32,591 nucleotides of DNA from an uncultured bacterium (GTDB lineage Bacteria > Planctomycetota > Phycisphaerae > Phycisphaerales > SM1A02). Location of the stretch: positions 1-32,591 of the forward strand of contig CAITDI010000083.1 in NCBI GenBank assembly GCA_903891095.1, read 5' to 3'. Numbering within the stretch: the first letter of the stretch is position 1; the number at the start of each line of letters is the position of its first letter. The notes beneath the pieces were generated by a model. The model had not been told where the DNA came from, did not search any database, and worked only from the letters and a program-made list of their open reading frames with translations. The translations under genes and the position numbers were made by a program. Of this stretch, positions 1 to 7,606 are shown one piece after another.

Positions 1-106
1 ATCCGAAGAGTCCTTCTTCGGATCCGTACATCCAAGGATCCGAAGAGTCCTTCTTCGGATCCGTACATCCAAGGATCCGAAGAGTCCTTCTTCGGATCCG
101 TACATC
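1..106. repeat. 37-bp tandem palindromic repeat array (three copies, open at the left edge)
   Basis: Units begin at 1, 38 and 75 and are identical as far as they run; the third diverges after about 106. Each unit junction contains an 11-bp perfect inverted repeat (GGATCCGAAGA pairs with TCTTCGGATCC) around a 5-nt GTCCT loop, followed by a short GTACATCCAAG-type linker. The last unit runs into the stop codon of the minus-strand cysteine desulfurase gene, so the array is the immediate 3' end of that transcript. No T-run follows the hairpins, so they are not textbook intrinsic terminators, but stacked hairpins could protect the mRNA end. More copies may lie left of the window. Confidence 0.9.
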
Positions 107-1343
107 AATGCGTTTGCCATTCGATCTTGCTGACGTCGATGCCTTCCTTGTGAAGGTCCCACAGCGGGCTCATCGTGCGGAGGTGGTTGACCGCCTTCAC
201 GATGCCTTCGATCGCGTAGTCGACTTCCTCCTCGGTCGACCAGCGGCCGAGCGAGAGACGGAGCGAGCTGTGCGCGAGTTCGTCGCCGATGCCGAGGCTC
301 TTGAGCACGTAGCTCGGCTCGAGGCTGGCGCTGGTGCACGCCGAACCCGACGAGCAGGCGATGTCCTTGATGCCCATGAGCAGCGACTCGCCCTCGACAA
401 AGCCGAAGCTGATGTTGAGGATGTGCGGAACGCGGCGGTCGGCGTGGCCATTGACCTGCGTGACCTCGAGGCGCGACGAAAGCTCGCGCTCGAACTTGCG
501 GCGCAGGTTCAGCAGGCGCTCGCGCTCGGTCTCCATCTCGTGCATCGCGAGCTCGCACGCCTTGCCCATGCCGACGATGCCCGTGACGTTGAGCGTGCCC
601 GAACGCATGCCGCGCTCGTGACCGCCGCCGTCCTGGATCGCCTCGAGGCGCACGCGCGGGTTGCGGCGGCGCACATAGAGGGCGCCGACGCCCTTGGGGC
701 CGTACATCTTGTGACCCGACCACGACATGAGGTCGATGTTGTCGCGCTCGACATTGGTCGGCATCTTGCCGACCCACTGCGTCGCGTCGGTGTGGAAGAT
801 CACGCCGCGCTCATGGCAGAGCGCGCCGATCTCGGGCACTTCGCTGATGGTGCCGATCTCGTTGTTCGTCCACATGATGGAGACGAGGATCGTGTCCTCG
901 CGCATCGCCTCGGCGACCATGGCGCGGGTGATCACGCCGTCGGCCGGGGGCTGCAGGAAGGTGACGTCGAAGCCCTCGTTCTGGAGGCGCTTGCACGGGT
1001 CGAGCACGGCCTTGTGCTCGTGGAGCGCGGTGATGATGTGGCCGCGGCCCTTCTGGCCTTCGGGAGCCTTGGCGTACATGCGCGCGGCGCCCTTGATGGC
1101 CAGGTTGTTCGACTCGGTCGAGCCGCTGGTCCACACGATCTCCTTGGCGGAGGCGCCGATCAGGGCGGCGGCCTGCTCGCGGGCGGTGTCGACGGCGTCC
1201 TCGCCCTCCCAGCCGAACTTGTGGTTCCGGCTGGCGGAGTTGCCGAACTTCTCGGTGAAGTACGGCAGCATGGCCTCGACGACGCGGGGGTCGGTGCGGG
1301 TCGTGGCAGCGTTGTCCATGTAGATGGGCAGTTTGACTGCCAT
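105..1343 (-). CDS. iscS: Cysteine desulfurase, IscS type (group I)
   Basis: PLP enzyme that takes sulfur from cysteine as an enzyme persulfide for Fe-S cluster assembly and tRNA thiolation. The 412-residue length is normal for IscS. Visible landmarks are the PLP lysine K212 in [10 protein letters not shown], the conserved histidine H110 in HEHKAVLD, the [12 protein letters not shown] segment, and the mobile-loop persulfide cysteine C336 in [18 protein letters not shown], which is nearly identical to group I IscS. The tail (KIEWQTH) resembles the IscS C-terminus that contacts IscU. The ATG at 1343 has GAGGAG 8 nt upstream (1352-1357 on the plus strand). No iscU, iscR or hscAB lies beside it. 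The gene is divergent from panC, has a structured leader (1372-1415), and ends in the palindrome array. Confidence 0.95.
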   Translation of the reverse strand: MAVKLPIYMDNAATTRTDPRVVEAMLPYFTEKFGNSASRNHKFGWEGEDAVDTAREQAAALIGASAKEIVWTSGSTESNNLAIKGAARMYAKAPEGQKGRGHIITALHEHKAVLDPCKRLQNEGFDVTFLQPPADGVITRAMVAEAMREDTILVSIMWTNNEIGTISEVPEIGALCHERGVIFHTDATQWVGKMPTNVERDNIDLMSWSGHKMYGPKGVGALYVRRRNPRVRLEAIQDGGGHERGMRSGTLNVTGIVGMGKACELAMHEMETERERLLNLRRKFERELSSRLEVTQVNGHADRRVPHILNISFGFVEGESLLMGIKDIACSSGSACTSASLEPSYVLKSLGIGDELAHSSLRLSLGRWSTEEEVDYAIEGIVKAVNHLRTMSPLWDLHKEGIDVSKIEWQTH

Positions 1344-1371
1344 CGGAATCTCTCCTCAATCGGTGGTGATT

Positions 1372-1415
1372 GGTCGCGAGCGTTCGCTCGCCTCGGGCTA
1401 CAGCCCGTTGCGACC
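1372..1415 (-). promoter_or_regulatory. Predicted three-way-junction RNA fold at the 5' end of the iscS mRNA
   Basis: GGTCGC (1372-1377) pairs with GCGACC (1410-1415) and closes two internal hairpins: GAGC/GCTC (1378-1389) and CGGGC/GCCCG (1394-1407), each with a 4-nt loop. Every base of the 44 nt except about six junction nucleotides and the loops is paired. On the minus strand a -10 box TATGAT lies 7 nt upstream, so transcription would start at or next to the first G of the closing stem. The fold ends 28 nt before the iscS start codon. The structure is seen directly in the sequence; a regulatory role is inference. Confidence 0.55.
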
Positions 1416-1422
1416 GAGTCTC

Positions 1423-1428
1423 ATCATA
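1423..1428 (-). promoter_or_regulatory. -10 box (TATGAT) for iscS
   Basis: Five of six bases match TATAAT on the minus strand. A poor -35 (TTCTCG, 1446-1451) sits at 17-bp spacing. The predicted start is near 1415-1416. Confidence 0.5.
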
Positions 1429-1467
1429 GGGCTTCGTCGCCTGAACGAGAATGGACGCGGTCGCGGT

Positions 1468-1473
1468 TAGAAT
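1468..1473 (+). promoter_or_regulatory. Probable -10 box (TAGAAT) for panC
   Basis: Five of six bases match TATAAT, 33 nt before the panC ATG. No clear -35 is visible and no good Shine-Dalgarno precedes the start. Confidence 0.4.
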
Positions 1474-1506
1474 CGGTTTCCCAAGTTCCGCCGCTGCGAA
1501 ACGCAC

Positions 1507-2355
1507 ATGCGCATCATCGAAGACCCCGCCGACCTTGCTCTCCCCGCATTCCGCGACTGCGGCTTCGTGCCCACGATGGGCGCGCTCCATCGCGGGCATG
1601 GCTCGCTCGTCGAGCGCGCGAACCAAGATGGCCGGCCGGTGATCGTGAGCATCTTCGTGAACCCGACCCAGTTCGGGCCGAAGGAGGATTACGCCCGATA
1701 TCCCCGCACGCTCGACTCGGATTGCGCGCTGCTCGAGCCGCTTGGGGTTGCGGGCGTGTTCGTGCCGTCGGTCGAGGCGATCTATCCGCGCGGGCTCGAC
1801 GCGGCGCGGGTCGAAGCGGCCGCGCTCACGCTGCCCGATGTGGCGACCAAGCCCGGGCTCGAGGACGCCTGCCGCCCGACCCACTTTGGCGGGGTCGCGC
1901 TGGTGGTCGGACGGCTGTTCGACCTCGTCCGCCCATCCGCCGCCTACTTTGGCGAGAAGGACTACCAGCAGCTGCGGCTGATCGAGGACATGGTTGCCGC
2001 CGACCGTGCGCGGTACGGCGGACTGCGGATCGTTCCCTGCGCCACCATCCGCGAGCGCGACGGCCTGGCGATGTCGAGCCGCAACCGCTACCTCGCCGCC
2101 GACGAGCGCGACGCTGCCCTCGCGCTTTCCCGCGCGATGCAGGTGGCGCACTCGGCGCAGCGCGTCGAGACCGCGGAGCGGCTCATGCGCGACACGCTCG
2201 ATTCGTTCGGGCTCGCGACCGAATACGCCGTCGTGCGCGATGCCGAGACACTGATGCCTGTCCGCGGCTTCGAGCGGCCGACGCGCGCGCTGATCGCCGC
2301 GAAACTCGGCGCAACGAGGCTGATCGACAACACCGCGATGACCGTCTGGCGCTGA
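1507..2355 (+). CDS. panC: Pantothenate synthetase (pantoate--beta-alanine ligase)
   Basis: ATP-dependent joining of pantoate and beta-alanine to give pantothenate, the last step of vitamin B5 synthesis on the way to coenzyme A; cytosolic. The 282-residue product has the nucleotidyltransferase HIGH-type motif in PTMGALHRGHGSL (residues 22-34), the pantoate-binding stretch FVNPTQFGPKEDYARYPRTL, the YFGEKDYQQL segment and the KMSKS-like MSSRNRYL. Length and motif order match the family. It is divergent from iscS across a 163-bp gap; panB and panD are not in the window. The downstream gene starts about 100 nt later behind its own promoter-like box and a Shine-Dalgarno sequence, so panC is probably transcribed alone. 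Confidence 0.96.
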   Translation: MRIIEDPADLALPAFRDCGFVPTMGALHRGHGSLVERANQDGRPVIVSIFVNPTQFGPKEDYARYPRTLDSDCALLEPLGVAGVFVPSVEAIYPRGLDAARVEAAALTLPDVATKPGLEDACRPTHFGGVALVVGRLFDLVRPSAAYFGEKDYQQLRLIEDMVAADRARYGGLRIVPCATIRERDGLAMSSRNRYLAADERDAALALSRAMQVAHSAQRVETAERLMRDTLDSFGLATEYAVVRDAETLMPVRGFERPTRALIAAKLGATRLIDNTAMTVWR

Positions 2356-2413
2356 ATGCTGCGGATTGCGGCGGAATACTGCTGCGCGCGCAGGGTCGCT
2401 CCGCGTCGATCGG

Positions 2414-2419
2414 TACACT
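2414..2419 (+). promoter_or_regulatory. Probable -10 box (TACACT) for the thioredoxin-domain gene
   Basis: A TAnnnT box 39 nt upstream of the ATG at 2459, followed by TTCGACC, a flank that also follows the -10 candidates at 3815 and 31337 in similar form. No convincing -35. Confidence 0.35.
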
Positions 2420-2458
2420 TCGACCTCTTCGACTGCTTCGACAATTTGGAGACGAACC

Positions 2459-3748
2459 ATGCCCAGCACGAACCGCTCGCTCGCCGTCACCCTCTCGCTC
2501 GCCGCCATGCTTGCGCTGGCAGGACCGATCGTCATCGGATCGCCGCTCGCGTCGGCGCAGCAGGATGGCAGCAGCAACAGCAAGGACAACAGCAAGGACA
2601 ACAACAAGGACAACAGCAAGGGCGCCAAGCAGCGCGATGCCGCGAAGGACGCCGCGAAGGACGCGAAGGCCGAGAAGGAAGCCGCGAAGGCCAAGGCCCG
2701 CTGGTTCGAGCGCCTCGACAACGAGGACCGCGCCGCCGTCGAAGCCGCCGTCGGCTACGCCGCGCCTGAGATCCCCGAGAAGGCCGAGCGCCTCAACGTC
2801 AACTTCAAGGACCTCGCGGAGCTCCGCGGCAAGGTCGTCGTGCTGCAGACCTTCACCTCGAAGGTCGTCGGCGGCTTCGTCACCGTCGAGAAGACCAAGG
2901 CTGCGATCGACGCCGCCAAGGTCCCCGCGGATGACGTGGTGTTCGTCGCGATCCACACCCCCGAGGCCGCCGACAAGGCCAAGGCCGCGATCGACAAGCG
3001 CAAGCTCACCGCGCCGGTCGTGATCGACTCCGACGGCGTCCTGTGCGACGCGCTCGGCGCGTACCGCCGCGGCGTCGCGCTCGTGATCGACCGCCAGGGC
3101 AACATCCGCTACGGCGGCCTCAGCGAAGAAGGCGTCACCAACGCGGTCAAGGAGCTCGCGGCGATGCCGTTCGACGCCTCGGTGGCCGCGACCAAGCGCA
3201 GCGACAAGCCGGTCGCGGTCGCGGGCACGTTCCCCGAGTTCAAGGATCCGGTCAGCAGCGCCGCCGACATGCGCGGCAAGGCGCTGCCGGGAATTCCGAC
3301 CGCCAAGTGGTGGAACTTCGAGCCCAAGACAGCGAATCGCCTGCTCGTCGTCGACTTCTGGGCGACCTGGTGCGGCCCCTGCCGCGCGGCGATCCCGCAC
3401 ATGAACGAGATCGCCAAGGCCTACCCCAACGACGTCGCCTGCATGGGCATCTCCGACGAGAGCAACCGCAACTTCGACGAAGGCGTGGTCAAGCACGGCA
3501 TCAGCAAGAGCGACTTCGCCTACTCGGTCGGCAACGACGGCACCGCTGGCGCGAAGAACTTCTTCCGCATCACGGGCATCCCGCACGTCGCGATCATCTC
3601 GTCGGACGGCATCGTCCGCTGGCAGGGCCACCCGATGAGCCTCACGCCCGAGGTGATGAACAAGCTCGTGGCCGCCAACAAGTCGCTGCTTTCGGCGGGC
3701 AACGGCCCCGCCGGCGCCGCGAACCGCTGGTCGAAGACGCGCCGCTGA
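2459..3748 (+). CDS. Exported protein with two thioredoxin-like domains, TlpA/ResA-like C-terminal domain
   Basis: Predicted envelope thiol-disulfide protein of 429 residues. The ATG at 2459 is chosen because GGAG (2448-2451) precedes it by 7 nt and because it gives a clean signal peptide, with probable cleavage after ASA near residue 33. Residues 41-80 are a low-complexity Lys/Asp/Asn/Ala linker encoded partly by 12-bp DNA repeats. Domain 1 (about 105-235) has a thioredoxin-like fold pattern but no CxxC: the active-site position reads TFTSKVVGG. Domain 2 (about 275-410) has the classic FWATWCGPCRAAIP motif, with cysteines 305 and 308, and a cis-proline loop GIPH (P375). Domain 2 probably does the redox chemistry while domain 1 is structural or substrate-binding; the substrate is unknown. 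Confidence 0.85.
   Translation: MPSTNRSLAVTLSLAAMLALAGPIVIGSPLASAQQDGSSNSKDNSKDNNKDNSKGAKQRDAAKDAAKDAKAEKEAAKAKARWFERLDNEDRAAVEAAVGYAAPEIPEKAERLNVNFKDLAELRGKVVVLQTFTSKVVGGFVTVEKTKAAIDAAKVPADDVVFVAIHTPEAADKAKAAIDKRKLTAPVVIDSDGVLCDALGAYRRGVALVIDRQGNIRYGGLSEEGVTNAVKELAAMPFDASVAATKRSDKPVAVAGTFPEFKDPVSSAADMRGKALPGIPTAKWWNFEPKTANRLLVVDFWATWCGPCRAAIPHMNEIAKAYPNDVACMGISDESNRNFDEGVVKHGISKSDFAYSVGNDGTAGAKNFFRITGIPHVAIISSDGIVRWQGHPMSLTPEVMNKLVAANKSLLSAGNGPAGAANRWSKTRR
2582..2617 (+). repeat. 12-bp coding microrepeat (three units)
   Basis: Three tandem units of AAGGACAACAGC (the middle one with AAC for AGC) encode KDNS, KDNN and KDNS in the linker after the signal peptide of the thioredoxin-domain protein. 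Confidence 0.85.
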
Positions 3749-3789
3749 CGCGCGCTCTCCGACGAACGCCACAACCGATCGACCCCCTG

Positions 3790-3814
3790 CCGCCCGATGC
3801 ACCGCATCGGGCGG
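3790..3814 (+). terminator. Perfect 11-bp hairpin after the thioredoxin-domain gene
   Basis: CCGCCCGATGC pairs with GCATCGGGCGG around a 3-nt ACC loop. Only TATCTTT follows, so the T-tract is weak; it may work as a terminator or as mRNA end protection. It directly abuts the candidate -10 of the next gene. Confidence 0.5.
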
Positions 3815-3820
3815 TATCTT
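3815..3820 (+). promoter_or_regulatory. Candidate -10 box (TATCTT) for the methyltransferase operon
   Basis: A TAnnnT box 26 nt before the ATG at 3847, followed by TCGCGACC, a flank shared with the candidate at 31337. It overlaps the tail of the preceding hairpin, so one of the two readings may be wrong. Confidence 0.35.
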
Positions 3821-3846
3821 TCGCGACCTTCCGCAAGATCCAACGC

Positions 3847-4776
3847 ATGGCACGCTCCAACACCAAGTCCTCGCCGTCCTCCTCCTCCGCCTCCTCGTCG
3901 AGGAACAAGCCTGCAAAGAAGAAGGCTCCGCGCGCGCGCCGCACCGGCGTGTGGCGCACCGCCGCGAACAGCGACCGCCACGAGCTCTACGAGCTCGCCG
4001 TGCAGGAAGTCGTGAGCGAGTGCGACTTCATCGACAAGACCTGGCGCAAGATGCGCGGCCGGCTGGCTTCGACGCTGCGCGAGGACTTCTGCGGCACCGC
4101 GAAGGCCTGCACCGAGTGGGCGCGCCGCCGCAAGACCAACCACGCGATCGGCGTCGACCTCGACGAGTCGGTCATCCTGTGGGGCGAGCACCGCCACCGC
4201 GCGAACCTGCCCGAGCCGATCTCGTCGCGCATCACGATCCTCCAGGCCGACGTGATGACCGTCGAGACGCCCGCGGTCGAGACGATCGTGGCGATGAACT
4301 TCAGCTACTTCATCTTCAAGGAGCGCGCGACGCTCGTGCGGTACTTCCGCCGCGTGTGGGAGTCGCTGGCCGACGACGGGCTCTTCTTCTGCGACGCGTA
4401 CGGCGGCAGCGAGGCGCACTCGGAGGTCGAGGAGGAGCGCCACCTCGACGGCTTCACCTACGTGTGGGACCAGAACAAGTACAACCCGATCACGGGCGAT
4501 GTGCTCAACCACATCCACTTCCGCTTTCCCGACGGCAGCGAGATGAAGCGCGCGTTCACCTACGCGTGGCGCCTGTACAGCCTGCCCGAGATCCAGGACA
4601 TGCTGCGCGAGGCGGGATTCGCGAGCTCGACGATCTACTGGGAAGGCACCAACCACAAGAGCGGCGAGGGCAACGGGATCTTCCGTCCGTCGACGCGCGG
4701 CGAGGCGTGCGCAGGCTGGATCGCGTACATCGTTGCGGAAAAGCGGGCGCGAAAGACGAATCGCCGCGCCAAGTGA
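3847..4776 (+). CDS. Class I SAM-dependent methyltransferase, substrate unknown
   Basis: 309 residues. After a disordered basic/serine-rich N-terminus (about 1-38, SSPSSSSASSS followed by a Lys/Arg patch) comes a Rossmann methyltransferase core: motif I is the variant LREDFCGTAKACTEW, the acidic ribose-binding position is in GVDLDESVILWG, then ILQADVM and the motif IV region MNFSYFIFKE. The C-terminal part (YNPITGDVLNHIHFRFPDG) looks like a substrate lid. I cannot name the substrate. The ATG at 3847 is chosen because the conserved core follows it and the longer upstream frame would overlap the previous gene. Only 31 nt separate it from the polyprenyl synthase gene, so the two are probably cotranscribed. 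A role in prenylquinone methylation is possible, but the sequence does not look like MenG/UbiE. Confidence 0.85.
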   Translation: MARSNTKSSPSSSSASSSRNKPAKKKAPRARRTGVWRTAANSDRHELYELAVQEVVSECDFIDKTWRKMRGRLASTLREDFCGTAKACTEWARRRKTNHAIGVDLDESVILWGEHRHRANLPEPISSRITILQADVMTVETPAVETIVAMNFSYFIFKERATLVRYFRRVWESLADDGLFFCDAYGGSEAHSEVEEERHLDGFTYVWDQNKYNPITGDVLNHIHFRFPDGSEMKRAFTYAWRLYSLPEIQDMLREAGFASSTIYWEGTNHKSGEGNGIFRPSTRGEACAGWIAYIVAEKRARKTNRRAK

Positions 4777-4807
4777 GAGCGAACGCGCGAGGCATGAGGA
4801 ACTCCCG

Positions 4808-5791
4808 ATGACCCGAGCATTCCCCGACACGGCCTTGGCAGCGGACATTGCGGCGGGACTCGCACGCGTGGAGACGCTGTTCGAGTCGCAGCTGTCGAGC
4901 GACTTTCCGGCGGTCAACGACCTCTGCCGGCATGTCGAGCGCTACCGCGGCAAGATGCTGCGGCCGACGCTGGTGATCGTCGCGGGACTCGCGTTCACGC
5001 GCGACGGCGAGGCGCTGCGCAGCGAGCACGACATCATCGCGGCCACGGTCGAGATGATCCACATGGCCACGCTGGTGCACGACGACGTGCTCGACGAGGC
5101 CGAGATGCGCCGGCGCGGCGAGACGGTCAACTTCCTCCGCGGCAACGAGACCGCGGTGATGCTCGGCGACTACCTGATCTCGAACGCGTTCCACCTCTGC
5201 TCGCGCGCGGGCGATCCCGCGCTCAACCTCCGGCTCGGCGAGGTCACGAACACGCTCTGCGAAGGCGAGCTCGTGCAGCTCTCGCGGCGGCACGACATGT
5301 CGCTCGACGAGAACACCTACTTCGAGATCGTGCGGCGCAAGACGGCGGTGCTCGTCGGCGCGTCGTGCGAGCTCGGCACGCGGCTCGCGGGCGCGGATGC
5401 GTCGGCGGTGGCCGCGATGCGCAAGTTCGGCGAGAACCTCGGCGTCGCGTTCCAGATCCAGGACGACCTGCTCGACCTCCTCGGCGACGAGGCGACCGTC
5501 GGCAAGTCCATCGGCCGCGACCTCGAGAAGGGCAAGCTCACGCTGCCGATGATCCTGCACGTGGCCAACACCACGGGCGCCGAGCGCCAGGCCGCCCTGC
5601 GCGCGATCGAGTCGAAGGACGGCGCCGCGCTGCGTCGCGCGCTCGAGCGATCGGGCTCGATCGACGCCGCGCGCGCAAAGGCCGTCGAGATCGTCGAGGA
5701 CGCGAAGCGCGGGCTCCCCGCGACCAGGCGCGCGCACTCGCGCGAACTGCTGCTCGAGCTTGCCGACCGCGTGGTTGCGCGCGATTCGTGA
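4808..5791 (+). CDS. Trans-polyprenyl diphosphate synthase (IspB/HepT/GGPS family)
   Basis: Condenses isopentenyl diphosphate with allylic diphosphates to build the side chain of menaquinone or related isoprenoids. The 327 residues carry both aspartate-rich motifs: HDDVLDEAEMRRRGETVN (D92, D93, D96) and FQIQDDLLDLLGD (D219, D220, D223), plus GKMLRPTLV (IPP binding) and GDYLISNAF. The two-residue spacing in the first motif is typical of all-trans synthases of medium or long products; the exact chain length cannot be read by eye. The start at 4808 is fixed by GAGGA (4796-4800) 7 nt upstream. It sits 31 nt after the methyltransferase gene and converges with the dockerin protein gene, with 15 nt between the stops. 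Confidence 0.93.
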   Translation: MTRAFPDTALAADIAAGLARVETLFESQLSSDFPAVNDLCRHVERYRGKMLRPTLVIVAGLAFTRDGEALRSEHDIIAATVEMIHMATLVHDDVLDEAEMRRRGETVNFLRGNETAVMLGDYLISNAFHLCSRAGDPALNLRLGEVTNTLCEGELVQLSRRHDMSLDENTYFEIVRRKTAVLVGASCELGTRLAGADASAVAAMRKFGENLGVAFQIQDDLLDLLGDEATVGKSIGRDLEKGKLTLPMILHVANTTGAERQAALRAIESKDGAALRRALERSGSIDAARAKAVEIVEDAKRGLPATRRAHSRELLLELADRVVARDS

Positions 5792-5806
5792 CGCGCGCGA
5801 CGGCGC

Positions 5807-7495
5807 TCAGCCGGTCCACGCCGACAGCACCATCGAGAGATCGCCCGCGCCGACCGTGCCGTTGCCGTCGATGTCGCACGCGCCTCCCGCGTTGCCCCAC
5901 TGGTCGAGGATGAACGCGAGATCGACCGACGACACGCGGCCGTCGTGATCGATGTCGGCGGGCGCAAAGCACGCGGCGAGCGCTTCGGTCACGCAGGTCG
6001 CGTCCCACGCGCTGTCGCAGCAGAAGGCGTCGAGCGTGCACACAGGCACGCAGCATGCGGCGTCGGCGCACGCAGCCGTCGCATGCGCGGCCGTGCAGCT
6101 GCCCGCGGTCGGCGAGCCGCAGACCGCGAGGCCCGGGCAGCGCGCGTTGCAGTACACGGTCGCGAGCGCGACGCACACGTCGTCCCACGCGGTCTCGCAG
6201 CAGTACGCGTCGATCGCACACGTGCACGCGCTGGTCGCGGCGTCCTCGCACGACGGCCCGCCGGCCACGCAGCAGGCGTGCGGCGGATTGGCGATCTCCA
6301 CGAGCTCGATGTCGTCGAAGGTCGCGAGGTTCGACACGCTCGAGCCCGACGAGAAGCGGAACGACACCGACGGCGTTCCCGCGAGGGCCGACAGATCGAG
6401 CTGCACCTGCGCGCACGTTCCGCTGAACGCGACGGGCGCGGTCCACGCGCTCGCCCAGGTCGTGCCGTCGGTCGAGACCTCGATGCGCGGGCCGAGCGTC
6501 GCGTTCTGCTTGGAGTAGCTGAAGTTGAGCGCGGGCTTGGTGCGCGCGCCGAAGTTCACGCACTTGGTGACCATCGCGGAGTACGGGAATCCCGAGGAAA
6601 ACCGCATCGCCATGTCGGTCGAGCCCGCGCAGCCGAGGCTCGAGGTGAGGAACGGCGCAGTGCCTTCGCAGTGATCGATCACCGCGGGGAACTTGGTGCA
6701 GATGCTGCCGCCCGAGTAGACCGTGCCGAAATCAAGCGCAAGCGCGTCGAGGCATGCCGCGCCGCCGCCCGCGCAGTTGCCGCAGCCGTATTGCGCGACT
6801 TCGGCCACGCACTGCGCGTCCCACTGCGTGCTGCAGCAGAACGGATCGCGCGCGCACACGCACGCGGAGACCGCGTTGTCGGCGCATCCCGCGCCGCCGG
6901 CCTCGCAGCACGGATGCGCGCCCGTCGTGCAGCAGCCGACCCGGCGGAACTCGAGGTCGTCGATGGTGACGGCGTTGCCGTTCGCGCCGTGGTCGAAGCG
7001 AATGCACACGCCGTGCGCGCCGTTGAGCGGGATCGTCGCGGTGAACGCCGTGCACGCGCCGCCGGTCGCGGTGAGCGCGCCGAGCGTCGTCGGCGTCGCG
7101 GCGGCGCAGTTCACGGTGGTCGCGTTGGTCGTGCCGTACTTGACGAGCGTCTGCGACGCGGAGAACTGCGCGTACTTGAAGCTGACCTCGATCGCCGTGC
7201 AGCCCGCGGTGCCGACCGTCACGAGCACCACGGGATCATCGCCCGATGAATCGAGTTTGAACGCGTTGCCCGAGTTGCAGAAGTTCGACGCGGTGACCGA
7301 CGCCGTCGCCATGCACCAGTGCACGCCGAAGTCGCCGTCGACGAGATCGGCCGGGCCCGTGAAGGACGCGAAGTCGCTGAAGTAGAGCGGGCAGGATTGC
7401 GCGAAGACCGCATGCGACATCGCCGCCGCGAGTGCGCCGCCGACGGCCGCACGCAGGAATTTCCCGCCGAGTCTTTGGCTGAGAGCTGGCCTCAC
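5807..7495 (-). CDS. Secreted Cys-rich repeat protein with C-terminal dockerin segment
   Basis: 562 residues from a GTG start; signal peptide 1-33 (cleavage near FAQ). Two beta-sandwich-like domains (about 35-185 and 250-402), each ending in a IDDLEF/FDDIELVE strand typical of MAM/jelly-roll-type exported domains, alternate with three copies of a Cys-rich module at about 188-241, 407-453 and 467-510. The module pattern is C-x-C-x2-D-x-[FY]-C-C-x3-WD-x2-CV, for example CARDPFCCSTQWDAQCV. The end (513-562) holds two calcium-loop-like repeats (DIDHDGRV and DIDGNGTV, each followed by a DL...W helix), the dockerin type of Phycisphaerae. The product is probably a disulfide-stabilised surface or secreted protein; its ligand is unknown. 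It follows the M14 gene by 111 nt on the same strand and may be cotranscribed. Confidence 0.85.
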   Translation of the reverse strand: MRPALSQRLGGKFLRAAVGGALAAAMSHAVFAQSCPLYFSDFASFTGPADLVDGDFGVHWCMATASVTASNFCNSGNAFKLDSSGDDPVVLVTVGTAGCTAIEVSFKYAQFSASQTLVKYGTTNATTVNCAAATPTTLGALTATGGACTAFTATIPLNGAHGVCIRFDHGANGNAVTIDDLEFRRVGCCTTGAHPCCEAGGAGCADNAVSACVCARDPFCCSTQWDAQCVAEVAQYGCGNCAGGGAACLDALALDFGTVYSGGSICTKFPAVIDHCEGTAPFLTSSLGCAGSTDMAMRFSSGFPYSAMVTKCVNFGARTKPALNFSYSKQNATLGPRIEVSTDGTTWASAWTAPVAFSGTCAQVQLDLSALAGTPSVSFRFSSGSSVSNLATFDDIELVEIANPPHACCVAGGPSCEDAATSACTCAIDAYCCETAWDDVCVALATVYCNARCPGLAVCGSPTAGSCTAAHATAACADAACCVPVCTLDAFCCDSAWDATCVTEALAACFAPADIDHDGRVSSVDLAFILDQWGNAGGACDIDGNGTVGAGDLSMVLSAWTG

Positions 7496-7606
7496 GCGAG
7501 GAGCATGGCACCGACCGCGCGCGCCGCCACCGCCGCGCGCGGATCGCCGACGCGCGCAACCGCTACAGACGGAACAACCGCACCAACAGCGGGCCGCACG
7601 CCCCGC

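Noticed and set aside
1-106. CRISPR array
   Set aside because: Units are strictly tandem at 37 bp with no variable spacers.
108-3023. Very long open frame on the plus strand, antisense to iscS and overlapping panC
   Set aside because: Low-complexity Ala/Arg/Asp-rich translation, no domain, and it lies over three well-supported genes. Such frames are common in GC-rich DNA.
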